64,000 nucleotides of DNA from Sphingobium herbicidovorans (GCF_002080435.1 NZ_CP020538.1:2855835-2919834), one strand, 5' to 3'. Positions 1 through 9,452 are shown, counted from the first letter of the stretch. Translations and numbers: made by a program. The notes: generated from the letters alone by a model not told the origin.

Positions 1-513
1 CAGGTCGATGGCGCGGCGGATGACTTCGCGTGTGTAGATGGCGGCCTGATCGATGGACCCGTCGCCCATATGCTCGTCCCGGATCAGCATGTTGCGGCTG
101 TTGAGGTGCAATACCCGGACGCGTTCCACGGTCAGATAAGCCATGTCTGCGCGCAGATAATCGAGCAGCGCCTGCCAACTCGCCAGCACCGGCCGCTCGG
201 CAACGTCGTTACGCAACATCCGCAGCAGCGTCGCATGGACGATCTTGACAGCGGCGATGCTGGTGTCGCCCATGCCGGGCATGCGTGCAATGGCTTGCCA
301 GTCCGCCGTCATCAGGCCGCCGATGCCGCCAAACTCACGCAGCAGCGCCTTGGCCAGCGGTTTGGTATCTCGTCGGGGTATGGCGAGAGCAAGCAGATAT
401 TCGATCAGTTCATGATCGTGCAGTGCTTCACCGCCGCTGTCCGCCAATTTTTGCCGCAGCCTTGCACGATGCCCCGCGCCATCATGGCTGACCGCAACAT
501 CCCTATCCGCCAA
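1..513 (-). CDS. radC: RadC family protein (JAB/MPN domain), C-terminus cut by window edge
   Basis: The reverse strand encodes the first 171 codons of a RadC-type protein. An N-terminal helix-hairpin-helix-like part (GGIGGLMTADW, MPGMGDTS) leads into the JAB domain, where LNSRNMLIRDEHMGDGSID and IYTREVIRRA are typical family sequence. The zinc-binding HxH...D motif would lie beyond the edge. The reading frame opens after an in-frame TGA and has no ATG before conserved sequence. I place the start at a TTG preceded by AAGGATGA. RadC was named for DNA repair but its true role is unsettled. It is divergent from the ydbH operon. Confidence 0.93.
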   Translation of the reverse strand, partial: MADRDVAVSHDGAGHRARLRQKLADSGGEALHDHELIEYLLALAIPRRDTKPLAKALLREFGGIGGLMTADWQAIARMPGMGDTSIAAVKIVHATLLRMLRNDVAERPVLASWQALLDYLRADMAYLTVERVRVLHLNSRNMLIRDEHMGDGSIDQAAIYTREVIRRAIDL

Positions 514-644
514 TGCCTTATCATCCTTTGTTCAGACAGATGGACCTATGCGTTGCACATTTGCGGGGCAAGGATATTTAAGGGGCGCTGGACGTTATGC
601 AGGCGTTACGGATCAATGGTTGAAAGCCGGGGTTGGCCATAAAT

Positions 645-3600
645 ATGGAAGCTGAGGACGGCGAAGAGGAATTTCGCCGGGGCTGGCTACGCTGGCTGGG
701 CGTGGGGACGGGCTCCCTCGCGCTCATCCTCTTGGCGCTCTGGACACAGCGCGCGCCCATTGCCGAGAACTTCATCGGCCGGGAGATGAACCGGCGCGGC
801 TTGCAAGCGAGCTACGATCTGAAGGAGATCGGCCTGCGCACGCAGCGAATCGAAAATATCGTCCTGGGCGACCCGGCCAATCCTGATCTGACCGCGCGAT
901 GGGTCGAAGTAGACATCGCCTTCACGGCTCTTTCCCCTCGCGTTGCGGCGGTTCGAGCGGGCGGCGTCCGGTTGCGGGGGTCCTATCGGGACGGGGTGCT
1001 TCGCCTTGGCGAGCTCGACAAGTTCCGTGATCCTGCATCAAAGGCGCCATTCAGCCTGCCCGATATCAAGCTGGCGTTGAACGACGCGCGCCTGCGCCTG
1101 GATACCGATGCCGGTGTGATTGGCATGCAGATCGAGGGCAAAGGCAATCTGCGCTCGGGCTTCAAGGGGCGCGTCGCTGCCGCAATGCCACGCGCCACCT
1201 TCGCAGGGTGCAGCGTTGCCGATTCGAGCGCATTGCTGGACGTTGCGATGGTAAACGAGCGCCCGCATCTTTCCGGCCCCGCGCAAGCCGACGCTTTTGG
1301 TTGCAGGGACAGTGCGACCGCGATTGCCAAGCCGCAGGTCGAGCTGGACCTGTGGCTTGGAAAGGCGCTTGACCGGTGGAACGGCCATGTCGTTCTGGCG
1401 GGCGAAGCGTTGAAGTCCAACGGTGTGGTGCTCGCCAAACCTTCCGGCCGGATAGAGTTTAACGGAAATTCAGCAGGCACCGCCGGGCGAGCGAGGATCG
1501 ATGCATCCGCCCTGTCGATGGCGGGCGCCGTGACGGGGCAATCGGACATTGTCGGTGGCTGGAGCATCGGCAAAGGCGGCGCTCAGGCGCAGGGGCGGCT
1601 TTCCGCGCATCAGGTGCGTCTTGCGGGGCGCGATCCGCTGGCGGGTTTGAAGCGCTCGGCCGCAGGCACGCCGGTCTCGCCTCTGGCTGCGCGGCTTGCC
1701 GACGCTGTACGGCGGGCGGGCAACGACAATGTTCTGCGCAGTAACATAGCATTTTCACAGCGGGGGAAGGGCGGGGGCCTTGTGCTTACCGGCACCCGTT
1801 TCGACGCCAGAAGCGGCGCGAGGATAGCCGTACCCGGCGATGGGCGCATAACCATTGGCTGGCCCGGAAATGCGGGCGCGGCGATCGACTGGGCGTTGGA
1901 CGGGGCGGTGACAACTGGAGGAGGGGGGCTGCCTAGCGGAGCGCTTCGCCTGGCGCGGCGGCCCGGCGGCGGCTTTGGCGGTCAGCTCTTCGTCGATCCA
2001 TATGCGGCCGGTGAAGCGAAGCTGGCGTTGGAGCCGGTCCGGTTCAGCGCCGGGCCGCAAGGCGACACCCGCTTTTCTACGGTCGTCAGACTGGACGGAC
2101 CGCTGCCCGACGGGCGGCTGCGTGGGCTTGCGGTGCCTGTGGAAGGACAGATGAGCGCGAACGGGGCGATAGCCATCAATCGCCGCTGCGTGCCCCTGTC
2201 GTTGGAAGAGGCGCGCTATGGCAGCTTCTCCGTGGGGCGGACGCGGCAAACGCTGTGCCCTATAGGCGGCGGCGCCTTGTTCGCGACCGGGCCTGCGGGG
2301 ATGCAGGCTGGCGCGGAAATCCGCAGCCTGGATTTGCAGGGCCGCAGCGGCCAGAGCCCGATGCGATTGTCCGCCGATCGCGCGAGAATCGCTTTGGGGC
2401 AGGAAGGCTTTGGCCTGTCACGAGTCGAACTGGCGATTGGAGAAAAGGAATCGCCTGTTCGGCTCACGGCCGAGGCGCTGACGGGGAAAAGCGATGCGCA
2501 AGGCCTGAACGGCCGGTTGACTGGCGCGGCCGGAAGGATCGGCAACGTTCCCCTGATCGTGGAAAATGGCGCAGGGCAGTGGAGCTTCGCGCGAGGAACG
2601 TTGACGCTGGCGGCGGCGATCACGGTGCGCGATGCTCAGCTTCCCGCGCGCTTTGAACCTTTGCAGTCGCCGGATTTTGCGCTCACGCTGCGGGACGGCA
2701 GGATCGTGGCGACGGGGTCGCTTCGCGCGCCGCGCAATGACGCGCTGGTCGCTCGCGCCGATATCATGCACGACCTTGGTTCTGGAAAGGGCAATGCTGA
2801 CCTGACCGTGCCGGGGCTGGTTTTCGGTCCCGCCCTGCAACCGGAAGATGTGACCCGGCTTGCGCTGGGGGTTGTCGCCAATGTCGATGCAACCGTGACG
2901 GGCCAAGGCCATATCCGCTGGGACGGAACAGCGGTAACCAGTGACGGGCTGTTCCGCACGGATAATGCCAATCTTGCCGCGGCCTTCGGTCCTGTCGAAG
3001 GCCTGTCCGGGGAATTGCGCTTCACTGACTTGCTGGGGCTTGTAAGTGCTCCGGGACAGGAAGTGCGGATCAAAACAGTCAATCCCGGCGTGGAAGTGCG
3101 CGACGGTGTCGTCCGTTACAGGCTGGAGCCAGGCCAGAAAGTGCGTATCGAGGGCGGCGGATGGCCTTTTTCGGGCGGGCAACTGGTCCTCCTTCCCACC
3201 ACGATGGATTTTAGCGCGGATGTTGATCGCTATCTGACTTTCCGGGTCATCGGGCTGGACGCCGGCGCCTTCATTCAGACTATGGAGCTGGACAATATCT
3301 CCGCCACGGGGACATTCGACGGGCTCATGCCACTTATCTTCAACGCTCAGGGCGGTCGTGTGGCGGGCGGCGTGCTGGTCGCGCGGCAGCAGGGCATGGC
3401 TCCGTTGATCATGCCGGAAGGGGTGCTGCCTGCTATACCGTGCGATCCGGCACGCCAGTCGGGCACCCTGTCCTATGTCGGGCCGGTTTCGAACGAGCAA
3501 TTGGGCGTGATGGGGCGGCTGGCCTTCGACGCGCTCAAGAATCTGCAATATAAATGCCTCACGATCCTGATGGACGGCGCGCTGGATGGTGAGATGGTGA

Positions 3601-3866
3601 CCAATGTCGTGTTCAATGGGGTTAATCGTGGCAAGCTGGGCGACGTGCCGGAAGGCATGGCGCAGAATCTGACGGGCCTGCCCTTCATCTTCAACGTGCG
3701 CATCTCCGCGCCTTTTCGCGGGCTGCTGGGAACCGCAAAATCCCTGATCGATCCCTCCACGCTTATTCAGAACAGCATAGGCGACCAGATGCAGGATAAG
3801 ATTCGCGAGGGGATTGCAGTTAAGCCTGTGGAAAGCGACACTGTGCCAAACAGGGAGCAGAAATGA
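645..3866 (+). CDS. ydbH: YdbH-family intermembrane lipid transport protein (AsmA-like)
   Basis: About 1073 residues, longer than E. coli YdbH. There is one N-terminal transmembrane segment (about residues 16-36, LGVGTGSLALILLALW) followed by a large periplasmic part made of beta-rich, low-complexity repeats, as in AsmA-like bridge proteins that carry phospholipids between the inner and outer membranes. The family call rests mainly on context: the stop codon overlaps a YnbE-like lipoprotein gene, followed by a YdbL-like gene, reproducing the E. coli ydbH-ynbE-ydbL order. An in-frame TTG 12 bases upstream is an alternative start; neither has a clear ribosome site. Function in this organism is inferred. 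Confidence 0.85.
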   Translation: MEAEDGEEEFRRGWLRWLGVGTGSLALILLALWTQRAPIAENFIGREMNRRGLQASYDLKEIGLRTQRIENIVLGDPANPDLTARWVEVDIAFTALSPRVAAVRAGGVRLRGSYRDGVLRLGELDKFRDPASKAPFSLPDIKLALNDARLRLDTDAGVIGMQIEGKGNLRSGFKGRVAAAMPRATFAGCSVADSSALLDVAMVNERPHLSGPAQADAFGCRDSATAIAKPQVELDLWLGKALDRWNGHVVLAGEALKSNGVVLAKPSGRIEFNGNSAGTAGRARIDASALSMAGAVTGQSDIVGGWSIGKGGAQAQGRLSAHQVRLAGRDPLAGLKRSAAGTPVSPLAARLADAVRRAGNDNVLRSNIAFSQRGKGGGLVLTGTRFDARSGARIAVPGDGRITIGWPGNAGAAIDWALDGAVTTGGGGLPSGALRLARRPGGGFGGQLFVDPYAAGEAKLALEPVRFSAGPQGDTRFSTVVRLDGPLPDGRLRGLAVPVEGQMSANGAIAINRRCVPLSLEEARYGSFSVGRTRQTLCPIGGGALFATGPAGMQAGAEIRSLDLQGRSGQSPMRLSADRARIALGQEGFGLSRVELAIGEKESPVRLTAEALTGKSDAQGLNGRLTGAAGRIGNVPLIVENGAGQWSFARGTLTLAAAITVRDAQLPARFEPLQSPDFALTLRDGRIVATGSLRAPRNDALVARADIMHDLGSGKGNADLTVPGLVFGPALQPEDVTRLALGVVANVDATVTGQGHIRWDGTAVTSDGLFRTDNANLAAAFGPVEGLSGELRFTDLLGLVSAPGQEVRIKTVNPGVEVRDGVVRYRLEPGQKVRIEGGGWPFSGGQLVLLPTTMDFSADVDRYLTFRVIGLDAGAFIQTMELDNISATGTFDGLMPLIFNAQGGRVAGGVLVARQQGMAPLIMPEGVLPAIPCDPARQSGTLSYVGPVSNEQLGVMGRLAFDALKNLQYKCLTILMDGALDGEMVTNVVFNGVNRGKLGDVPEGMAQNLTGLPFIFNVRISAPFRGLLGTAKSLIDPSTLIQNSIGDQMQDKIREGIAVKPVESDTVPNREQK

Positions 3867-4051
3867 AGAGAGAAGCAATCTTGGCGGCGGCTTTGGCCGG
3901 TTTGGCTCTTACGGGCTGCATCCAGGTCAAGGCGCCGGACAAGCCGATCGAAATCAACCTCAATGTGAAGGTGCAGCAGGAGGTGGTCGTCCGGTTGCAG
4001 CGCGATGCGCAAGACCTTATCCAGAATAATCCGGAGTTGTTCCCGCAATGA
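3863..4051 (+). CDS. ynbE: YnbE-family outer-membrane lipoprotein
   Basis: A 62-residue lipoprotein. The signal peptide ends in a lipobox (LTGC, Cys about residue 19) and is followed by KAPDKPIEINLNVKVQQE, which closely matches the pattern of E. coli YnbE (proline-rich start, then N-x-N-V-K-I). In E. coli, YnbE sits in the outer membrane and forms an intermembrane bridge with YdbH. The ATG overlaps the ydbH stop (ATGA) and has GGGAG upstream, so the two are translationally coupled. The gene overlaps the next by four bases. Confidence 0.9.
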   Translation: MKREAILAAALAGLALTGCIQVKAPDKPIEINLNVKVQQEVVVRLQRDAQDLIQNNPELFPQ

Positions 4052-4452
4052 CACGCAAATTTTTGATGATCGCCGCTGGTGCAGCCTTTGCCTTGGCAAC
4101 CGGATTGGTGGTGAGCGCTCCGGCTCGTGCGCAATCAGGGGCGGTCGCCTCCGCGATGGCGGAGGGCGCGGTAGGCGAACAGGCCGACGGCTATCTGGGC
4201 ATCGCCGGATCGGTAAGCGCCTCTGTGCGGTCTGAAGTCGAATCGATCAATATCAAGCGCCGCGCCGCTTATACCGATCTGGCGTCCAAGCGCGGGGTCA
4301 CCGTGCAGGACGTCGCCGCCGCCACCGGGTGCCAGACGCTGAGCAGTCGCGTGAAGCAGGGGCAGGTCTATCGCGTGGGCGCAGGGCCGTGGCAGACGAA
4401 AGGCGCAGCGCCAATCGCGCTTCCTTCCTATTGCGCGACGGCAGGGCAGTAA
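4048..4452 (+). CDS. ydbL: YdbL family protein (DUF1318), periplasmic
   Basis: 134 residues with a cleavable signal peptide (positive start MTRK, hydrophobic core, cleavage near ARA-Q at about residue 28). The mature part contains GEQADGYLG, INIKRRAAYTDLA and GVTVQDVAAATG, the conserved pattern of YdbL. YdbL is thought to assist or regulate the YdbH-YnbE bridge. It is the third gene of the coupled ydbH-ynbE-ydbL unit, with its start overlapping the ynbE stop. Confidence 0.88.
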   Translation: MTRKFLMIAAGAAFALATGLVVSAPARAQSGAVASAMAEGAVGEQADGYLGIAGSVSASVRSEVESINIKRRAAYTDLASKRGVTVQDVAAATGCQTLSSRVKQGQVYRVGAGPWQTKGAAPIALPSYCATAGQ

Positions 4453-4626
4453 GCTCGCCAATTAGCGGAGTTTTTTCGCTGCTTCGTCCTGCAGGAAGAT
4501 TCTCCTGCCCAACTACGGTTGACTATCCCGAAAGCCCTTTCTAAACGGGCCGCGCCTTGACGGGTGCAGCCGCACGCGCCATGCCGCCAGACGTCGGCTT
4601 ATCTGTCCGATCGGAAAGGAATGGCC

Positions 4627-4950
4627 ATGGCAGCGGATGTACCTGGGCAAGACCCGGCGGATGAGGACGCGCGGATTGCTTCTCTTGAGGAGCGGATCGC
4701 GAAGGCCGAACGAGCCGAGAAGGTCAGACAGGGGACCACGAAGCAGCAGGCCGATGATGGATCGCGCCTGGGCAACAGGGTTCTCGCAGAACTGATCGGT
4801 GGTCTTGCTGGCGGTGCCGTCGTTGGTGGGACTTTGGACTACTTTCTGCGGACATCCCCATGGCTCCTGCTTGCCTTCCTCGGTCTTGGGATCGTGGTTG
4901 CTTTCAGGAACATCATCAGATTGACGACGACGAAGCGTCCCGGCGAATAG
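4627..4950 (+). CDS. atpI: F0F1 ATP synthase subunit I (AtpI)
   Basis: 107 residues. A charged N-terminal helix rich in Glu/Lys/Arg (IASLEERIAKAERAEKV) precedes two transmembrane helices: ELIGGLAGGAVVGGTLDYF and PWLLLAFLGLGIVVAF. This is the AtpI layout; AtpI helps c-ring assembly and Mg2+/ion handling. Two ATGs six bases apart compete. AAAGGA abuts the first directly, so the second, at proper spacing, is preferred. The gene heads the F0 operon, 46 bases before atpB. Confidence 0.88.
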   Translation: MAADVPGQDPADEDARIASLEERIAKAERAEKVRQGTTKQQADDGSRLGNRVLAELIGGLAGGAVVGGTLDYFLRTSPWLLLAFLGLGIVVAFRNIIRLTTTKRPGE

Positions 4951-4996
4951 GGGCGCTTTTATCTTAGTCCGCATACCAGACGTTACAGGGGTCAAC

Positions 4997-5782
4997 GTGG
5001 CAGAATCCGGCAAAATCGATCCGATGCACCAGTTTGCGATCGAACCGCTGTTCGGTACGGATGATCTGTCCCTCGGCGGCTTCAACATCGCCTTCACCAA
5101 CAGCGCGCTCTATATGGTTGCCGCTGCCGTGGTCCTTTGGATCTTCGTGATCGGAGGCCTGAAGCGCGAACTGGTGCCCGGCCGTTGGCAGATGGCGGTC
5201 GAATATATGACCGGCTTCATCAAGAGCCTGCTGATCGCCAATGTGGGTGAAGGCGGCAAGAAGTACATTCCCTATGTCTTCTCGTTGTTTATGTTCATCC
5301 TGCTGGCGAATCTCCTCGGCCTGCTGCCGCTGGGCCTGGTTGGTCTGCACCCCTTCACCTTCACCAGCCATTTCACCGCAACCGGTGTGCTGGCGATCCT
5401 GAGCTTCTCGATCGTGCTGGCGGTGGGCTTCTGGAAGCACGGCCTGCACTTCTTCTCGCTGTTCGTGCCCCATGGCACGCCGCTGCCGATGATCCCGGTG
5501 ATCTTCCCGATCGAACTGGTGTCGTTCATGGTGCGCCCGTTCAGTCTTGGCCTGCGACTGTTCGTCGCCATGACTGCCGGCCACGTGCTGTTGAAGGTGT
5601 TGGCCGGGTTCGTGATCAACAGCTCCAATGCAGGCATCGGCTATGGCCTGACGGTCGGTTCGGCGAGCTTCATCCTGATGATCGGCATCAGCGCGCTGGA
5701 AATGCTGGTCGCCGTCATCCAGGCTTATGTGTTTGCCCTGCTGACCTCGGTCTATCTCAACGACGCCGAGAATCTGCACTAA
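4997..5782 (+). CDS. atpB: F0F1 ATP synthase subunit a
   Basis: 261 residues, normal family length. Five to six transmembrane helices are visible. The fourth-helix region PFSLGLRLFVAMTAGHVLL carries the essential Arg facing the c-ring proton site, and the final helix holds the conserved Gln (LVAVIQAYVFALLTSVY). The start is GTG, with AGGGG five bases upstream, and fits the usual N-terminus (KIDPMHQF). Subunit a forms the proton half-channels of the F0 motor. Confidence 0.97.
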   Translation: MAESGKIDPMHQFAIEPLFGTDDLSLGGFNIAFTNSALYMVAAAVVLWIFVIGGLKRELVPGRWQMAVEYMTGFIKSLLIANVGEGGKKYIPYVFSLFMFILLANLLGLLPLGLVGLHPFTFTSHFTATGVLAILSFSIVLAVGFWKHGLHFFSLFVPHGTPLPMIPVIFPIELVSFMVRPFSLGLRLFVAMTAGHVLLKVLAGFVINSSNAGIGYGLTVGSASFILMIGISALEMLVAVIQAYVFALLTSVYLNDAENLH

Positions 5783-5836
5783 GTTTTCCGCTATTCCTCA
5801 ACCGTTTGTACAAGTTTAGAAAAGGGAGTTTACGAC

Positions 5837-6064
5837 ATGGACGCAGAAGCCGCAAAGCTGCTCGGTGCTGGCCTGGCCGCCATTGGTGCGGGTCTCGCAT
5901 CGCTTGGTGTGGGCAACGTGTTCGCATCGTTCCTGGAAGGCGCACTGCGCAATCCGGGCGCTGCTGACGGCCAGCAGGGCCGCCTGTTCATTGGTTTCGC
6001 CGCAGCCGAACTTCTGGGTCTGCTGGCGTTCGTTATCGCCATGATCCTGGTGTTCGTGGCCTGA
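5837..6064 (+). CDS. atpE: F0F1 ATP synthase subunit c
   Basis: 75 residues and two transmembrane helices. The first carries the Gly-rich packing motif GAGLAAIGAGLASLGVG. The loop has the conserved RNP triplet (ALRNPGA). The second helix has the proton-binding Glu at about residue 59 (FAAAELLGLLAF). No signature for sodium coupling is obvious. AAAAGGGAG precedes the ATG. It lies between subunits a and b', in the standard alphaproteobacterial F0 order. Confidence 0.98.
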   Translation: MDAEAAKLLGAGLAAIGAGLASLGVGNVFASFLEGALRNPGAADGQQGRLFIGFAAAELLGLLAFVIAMILVFVA

Positions 6065-6149
6065 CAACCGCTTGGCGAGCGGGCAGGGCGGCGTGTGCCG
6101 CTCCGTCCGCTCGCACGAACTGACGGTGCCCTGATCGGACGGACCCAAA

Positions 6150-6644
6150 ATGCCTCAAATCGCGCAAATCGCCGAAACATATGCGTCGCAGATCTTCTGG
6201 ATGTTGGTGACGTTCGGCTTTGTCTTCTTCGTCATCGGCCGGGGTATGGTCCCCAAGGTTCAGGGGACGGCCGACGCGCGCGACGCGAAGATCACGGGTG
6301 ATCTGGACGCAGCCAAGGCTGCGTTCGCTCGCGCCGATGAAATAGAGGCCGATTATCGCGCGCGTGACGCCGAAAACCGTGCTGCAACTCAGGCGACACT
6401 GGCGCGGGCCAAGTCGGAAGCCGCCAAGCTATCCGAGGGTCAGCTCGCAGCTGCCGATGCAGAGATTGCCAACCGGATCGGCGCAGCCGAAGCGCGTATT
6501 CAGGCTGCCAGCCAGGCAGCGTTGGCAGAGATTGAAACCGTCGCAGCCGACGCGGCGCGCGACATGGTGGCCCGCATTTCCGGCGTGCAAGCGTCGGAAG
6601 AGGCGGCCCGCAACGCAGTAAAGGCGGCACTGGTCCATGGCTGA
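6150..6644 (+). CDS. atpF2: F0F1 ATP synthase subunit b' (b-type stator)
   Basis: 164 residues. One N-terminal transmembrane helix (IFWMLVTFGFVFFVIGRGM) is followed by a long Ala/Glu/Lys/Arg coiled-coil that forms the peripheral stalk. Position directly after atpE and the start MPQIAQIAETYASQIFW are typical of b' in photosynthetic and other alphaproteobacteria, where b and b' form a heterodimer. Its 3' end overlaps the next gene by eight bases. The gene symbol varies between genomes (atpG, atpX, atpF2). Confidence 0.93.
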   Translation: MPQIAQIAETYASQIFWMLVTFGFVFFVIGRGMVPKVQGTADARDAKITGDLDAAKAAFARADEIEADYRARDAENRAATQATLARAKSEAAKLSEGQLAAADAEIANRIGAAEARIQAASQAALAEIETVAADAARDMVARISGVQASEEAARNAVKAALVHG

Positions 6645-7251
6645 GGCAGCAGCACAGCATAGCGAAGGTGCGCCTCCGCACCTCAACGAAGCGATTCACG
6701 CCGAAGGCATGGAGCCGGTCGGCACCGTGGCTCACGAAGGCGTCGTCCCGCATACCGACCCCAAGGCTGTCGGCATGGACGCAACCGCCTGGGTGAGCCT
6801 GGCGATGGCGGTGTTCATCGTTATCCTGCTCATCAAGAAGGTTCCCGCCCTGATTGGCGGCGCTCTGGACGGTCGGATTGCCCAGATCAAGAGCCAGTTG
6901 GCCGAAGCCGAAAAGCTGCGTGCCGAAGCGGAGGCGCTGAAGGGCGAGTATGAAGCAAAGCTGGCGGCTGCCGCTGGTGAAGCCGAGGCAATGCGCAAAT
7001 CGGCCGAAAGCGAAGCGGCCACGCTGCTGGAAGATGCGAAGGCGAATGCGGTCGCATTGGTAGCCCGGCGTCAGAAGATGGCGGAAGACAAAATCGGCGC
7101 GGCGGAACGCGCGGCTATTGCCGGGATCCGTACCAAAGCCGTCAATGCGGCGACGAGCGCTGCGGCGGCTTTGATCGCGCAGAAGCATGATGCCGGGGCC
7201 GACAAGCAGTTGGTAGACAGCGCCATCAGAAGCCTGGGCGCCAGCGCCTAA
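6637..7251 (+). CDS. atpF: F0F1 ATP synthase subunit b
   Basis: 204 residues, long for subunit b because of an extra N-terminal tail of about 50 residues (His/Glu-rich, HTDPKAVGMDATAW). The membrane helix WVSLAMAVFIVILLIKKV follows, then an Ala/Glu/Lys coiled-coil. Together with b' it anchors the stator stalk. It overlaps b' and is last in the operon; F1 genes are not adjacent, as usual in this class. A strong terminator follows 24 bases after the stop. Confidence 0.95.
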   Translation: MAEAAAQHSEGAPPHLNEAIHAEGMEPVGTVAHEGVVPHTDPKAVGMDATAWVSLAMAVFIVILLIKKVPALIGGALDGRIAQIKSQLAEAEKLRAEAEALKGEYEAKLAAAAGEAEAMRKSAESEAATLLEDAKANAVALVARRQKMAEDKIGAAERAAIAGIRTKAVNAATSAAAALIAQKHDAGADKQLVDSAIRSLGASA

Positions 7252-7274
7252 GCGCAAAAAGTCACACGCCTGCT

Positions 7275-7310
7275 AAAAGGGCCGGTGCGGATTGCCGTAC
7301 CGGCCCTTTT
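7275..7310 (+). terminator. Rho-independent terminator of the F0 operon
   Basis: A perfect 12-bp stem (AAAAGGGCCGGT / ACCGGCCCTTTT) extends inward by GCGG/CCGT to an ATTG loop. The stem ends in TTTT followed by GCGTT, and begins with AAAA, so it could act on both strands. It lies just after atpF. Confidence 0.9.
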
Positions 7311-7535
7311 GCGTTGGGGCTGACATGCCCCTTCGAAGGGCTGTGCCAAGGCCCGTTCGGCCTGTTCAAACAATGGGGATGGCCTCCTTTGGAGACCCTC
7401 GGGGCGTGCGCTGACGCGCTGCATCCAGAATGGTGGGAGTAGTGGTAAATCTCCAGCCCGTTTCATGGCGGGCTTGAGCCAGTGGGCGGCGTCAGAGGCA
7501 TTGCGCTTGTCTCCGCCACCGCTATCTCTGCAGGC

Positions 7536-9452
7536 ATGTCGCATCCCCAATCTCCCGATCGTTTCCATGAGGACAAGGCCAGCTTCACTGTACGGGGGGC
7601 GGGGGCGCCCGATATCGAAGCTGGGGTGGAAGCGATCCGCACGACGCTGAAAACCCTGCCAACGCGGCCCGGTGTCTATCGCATGCAGGATGCGCGGGGC
7701 GATGTCCTCTATGTCGGCAAGGCGCGCGCGCTACGCAACCGGGTTGCCAATTACACCCAGGTCGATCGTTTGCCCAAGCGATTGCAGCGCATGGTGGCCC
7801 AAACGCGCTCCATGACGATCGTCACCACCAATAGCGAGGCGGAAGCGTTGCTGCTGGAGGCGCAACTGATCAAGCGGTTCCGTCCGCCCTACAATGTTCT
7901 GTTGCGCGACGATAAAAGCTTTCCCTTTATCCTGCTGCGGGAAGATCATGATTTCCCGCGCGTGCAGAAGCATCGCGGAGCGCGGAAATATAAGGGACGC
8001 TATTATGGCCCCTTCGCCAGCGCCGGATCTGTGACGCGGACGATCAATGCGCTTCAGAAGCTGTTCCTGTTGCGAAGCTGCACCGACAGCTTTTTCGCCA
8101 ACCGGTCGCGACCCTGCCTGTTGTTCCAGATCAAGCGATGTTCGGCTCCCTGTGTCGGACGGATCGGCGATGCGGATTATGCCGAGCTCGTGAAGGATGC
8201 GCAGGACTTTCTGGGCGGGAAATCGACCGCCGTGCAGAAGAAGCTGGGCGAGGCGATGGAGGCGGCGTCGGCGGCGCTGGATTTCGAGCAGGCGGCGGTG
8301 CTGCGCGACCGGCTGAAGGCGTTGACCTTCATCCAGGGCAGTCAGGCGATCAATGCCGAGGGGCTGGGCGACGCCGATATCTTTGCGCTGGCGACGAAGG
8401 GCGGGGCGATGTGCATCCAGGCCTTCTTCATTCGCGGCGGGCAGAATTGGGGGCATCGCAGCTTCTTTCCCGTCCATACCGCCGAAGTGGCCGAGGATGA
8501 GGTGCTGGCGAGCTTCATGGCGCAGTTTTATGAGGAGGTGCCCCCGCCCAGGCTGATCCTGTCCGATCGCGCGCCCATGGAGTGCGACCTGATGGCGCAG
8601 GCGCTGAGCGAGCGGATCGGGTTCAAGGTGCGGATAGAGGTGCCTCAGCGCGGCGATCGCACCCGGCTGATCAAACAGGCGCAGCGTAACGCGGTGGAGG
8701 CGCTGGACCGGCGGCTGGCGGAAACGACGACGCAGGCGAAGGTGCTTGACGACATGGTCGAGACCTTTGGCCTGGACGGGGTGCCTGACCGGATCGAAAT
8801 TTACGACAACAGCCATATCCAGGGCAGTCATGCGTTGGGCGCGATGGTGGTCGCGGGGCCGGAGGGATTCCGCAAGAATGCCTATCGCAAGTTCAACATG
8901 AAGAACCCGGAGACGTCGAACGACGACTTCGCGATGATGCGGGAGATGTTCGAGCGGCGATTTGGCCGGGCGGCGCGAGAAGACCCGGACCGTGACAGCG
9001 GCGAATGGCCCGACCTGGTACTGATCGACGGCGGCAAGGGACAGTTGTCGGCGGCGCGGGCGATCCTGGAGGATATGGGGATCGAGGATATCTGCATGAT
9101 CGGCATCGCCAAGGGGCCGCATCATGGGCGCGATGGCCGGGAGGTTTTCCATATGCCGGACGGGCGGGAGATCAGCTTTCCGATCAATCATCCGGTGCTG
9201 TTCTACCTGCAACGTCTTCGGGACGAGGCGCACCGCTTTGCGATCGGGGCGCACCGGCAGAAACGGAGCAAGGCGATCTCGACAAGCTCGCTGGACGAGG
9301 TGCCGGGGATCGGGCCGTCGCGCAAGAAGGCGCTGTTGATGCATTTCGGAACGGCGAAGGCGGTGAAGAGCGCGGCACTGGAAGATCTGCTGAAAGCGCC
9401 GGGCGTTTCGAAGGCGGTGGCGCAGCAGGTTTATGATTATTTTCATGAATGA
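7536..9452 (+). CDS. uvrC: UvrABC excinuclease subunit C
   Basis: About 638 residues. The order is: N-terminal GIY-YIG nuclease domain (GVYRMQDARGDVLYVGKA), Cys-rich linker (CTDSFFANRSRPCLLFQ, KRCSAPCVG), UVR motif (FEQAAVLRDRLKAL), the RNase H-like 5' incision domain (YDNSHIQGSHALGAMVV, VLIDGGKGQLSAA), and C-terminal helix-hairpin-helix repeats (VPGIGPSRKKALLMHFG). It makes both incisions in nucleotide excision repair. The open frame extends 54 bases upstream to a GTG, but the ATG chosen starts MSHPQSPDRF and has AGG nearby. Confidence 0.97.
   Translation: MSHPQSPDRFHEDKASFTVRGAGAPDIEAGVEAIRTTLKTLPTRPGVYRMQDARGDVLYVGKARALRNRVANYTQVDRLPKRLQRMVAQTRSMTIVTTNSEAEALLLEAQLIKRFRPPYNVLLRDDKSFPFILLREDHDFPRVQKHRGARKYKGRYYGPFASAGSVTRTINALQKLFLLRSCTDSFFANRSRPCLLFQIKRCSAPCVGRIGDADYAELVKDAQDFLGGKSTAVQKKLGEAMEAASAALDFEQAAVLRDRLKALTFIQGSQAINAEGLGDADIFALATKGGAMCIQAFFIRGGQNWGHRSFFPVHTAEVAEDEVLASFMAQFYEEVPPPRLILSDRAPMECDLMAQALSERIGFKVRIEVPQRGDRTRLIKQAQRNAVEALDRRLAETTTQAKVLDDMVETFGLDGVPDRIEIYDNSHIQGSHALGAMVVAGPEGFRKNAYRKFNMKNPETSNDDFAMMREMFERRFGRAAREDPDRDSGEWPDLVLIDGGKGQLSAARAILEDMGIEDICMIGIAKGPHHGRDGREVFHMPDGREISFPINHPVLFYLQRLRDEAHRFAIGAHRQKRSKAISTSSLDEVPGIGPSRKKALLMHFGTAKAVKSAALEDLLKAPGVSKAVAQQVYDYFHE

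Noticed and set aside
7731..9446. 571-codon open frame on the minus strand
   Set aside because: It mirrors uvrC in full. Arg/His/Gln-rich composition is typical of antisense frames in high-GC DNA.
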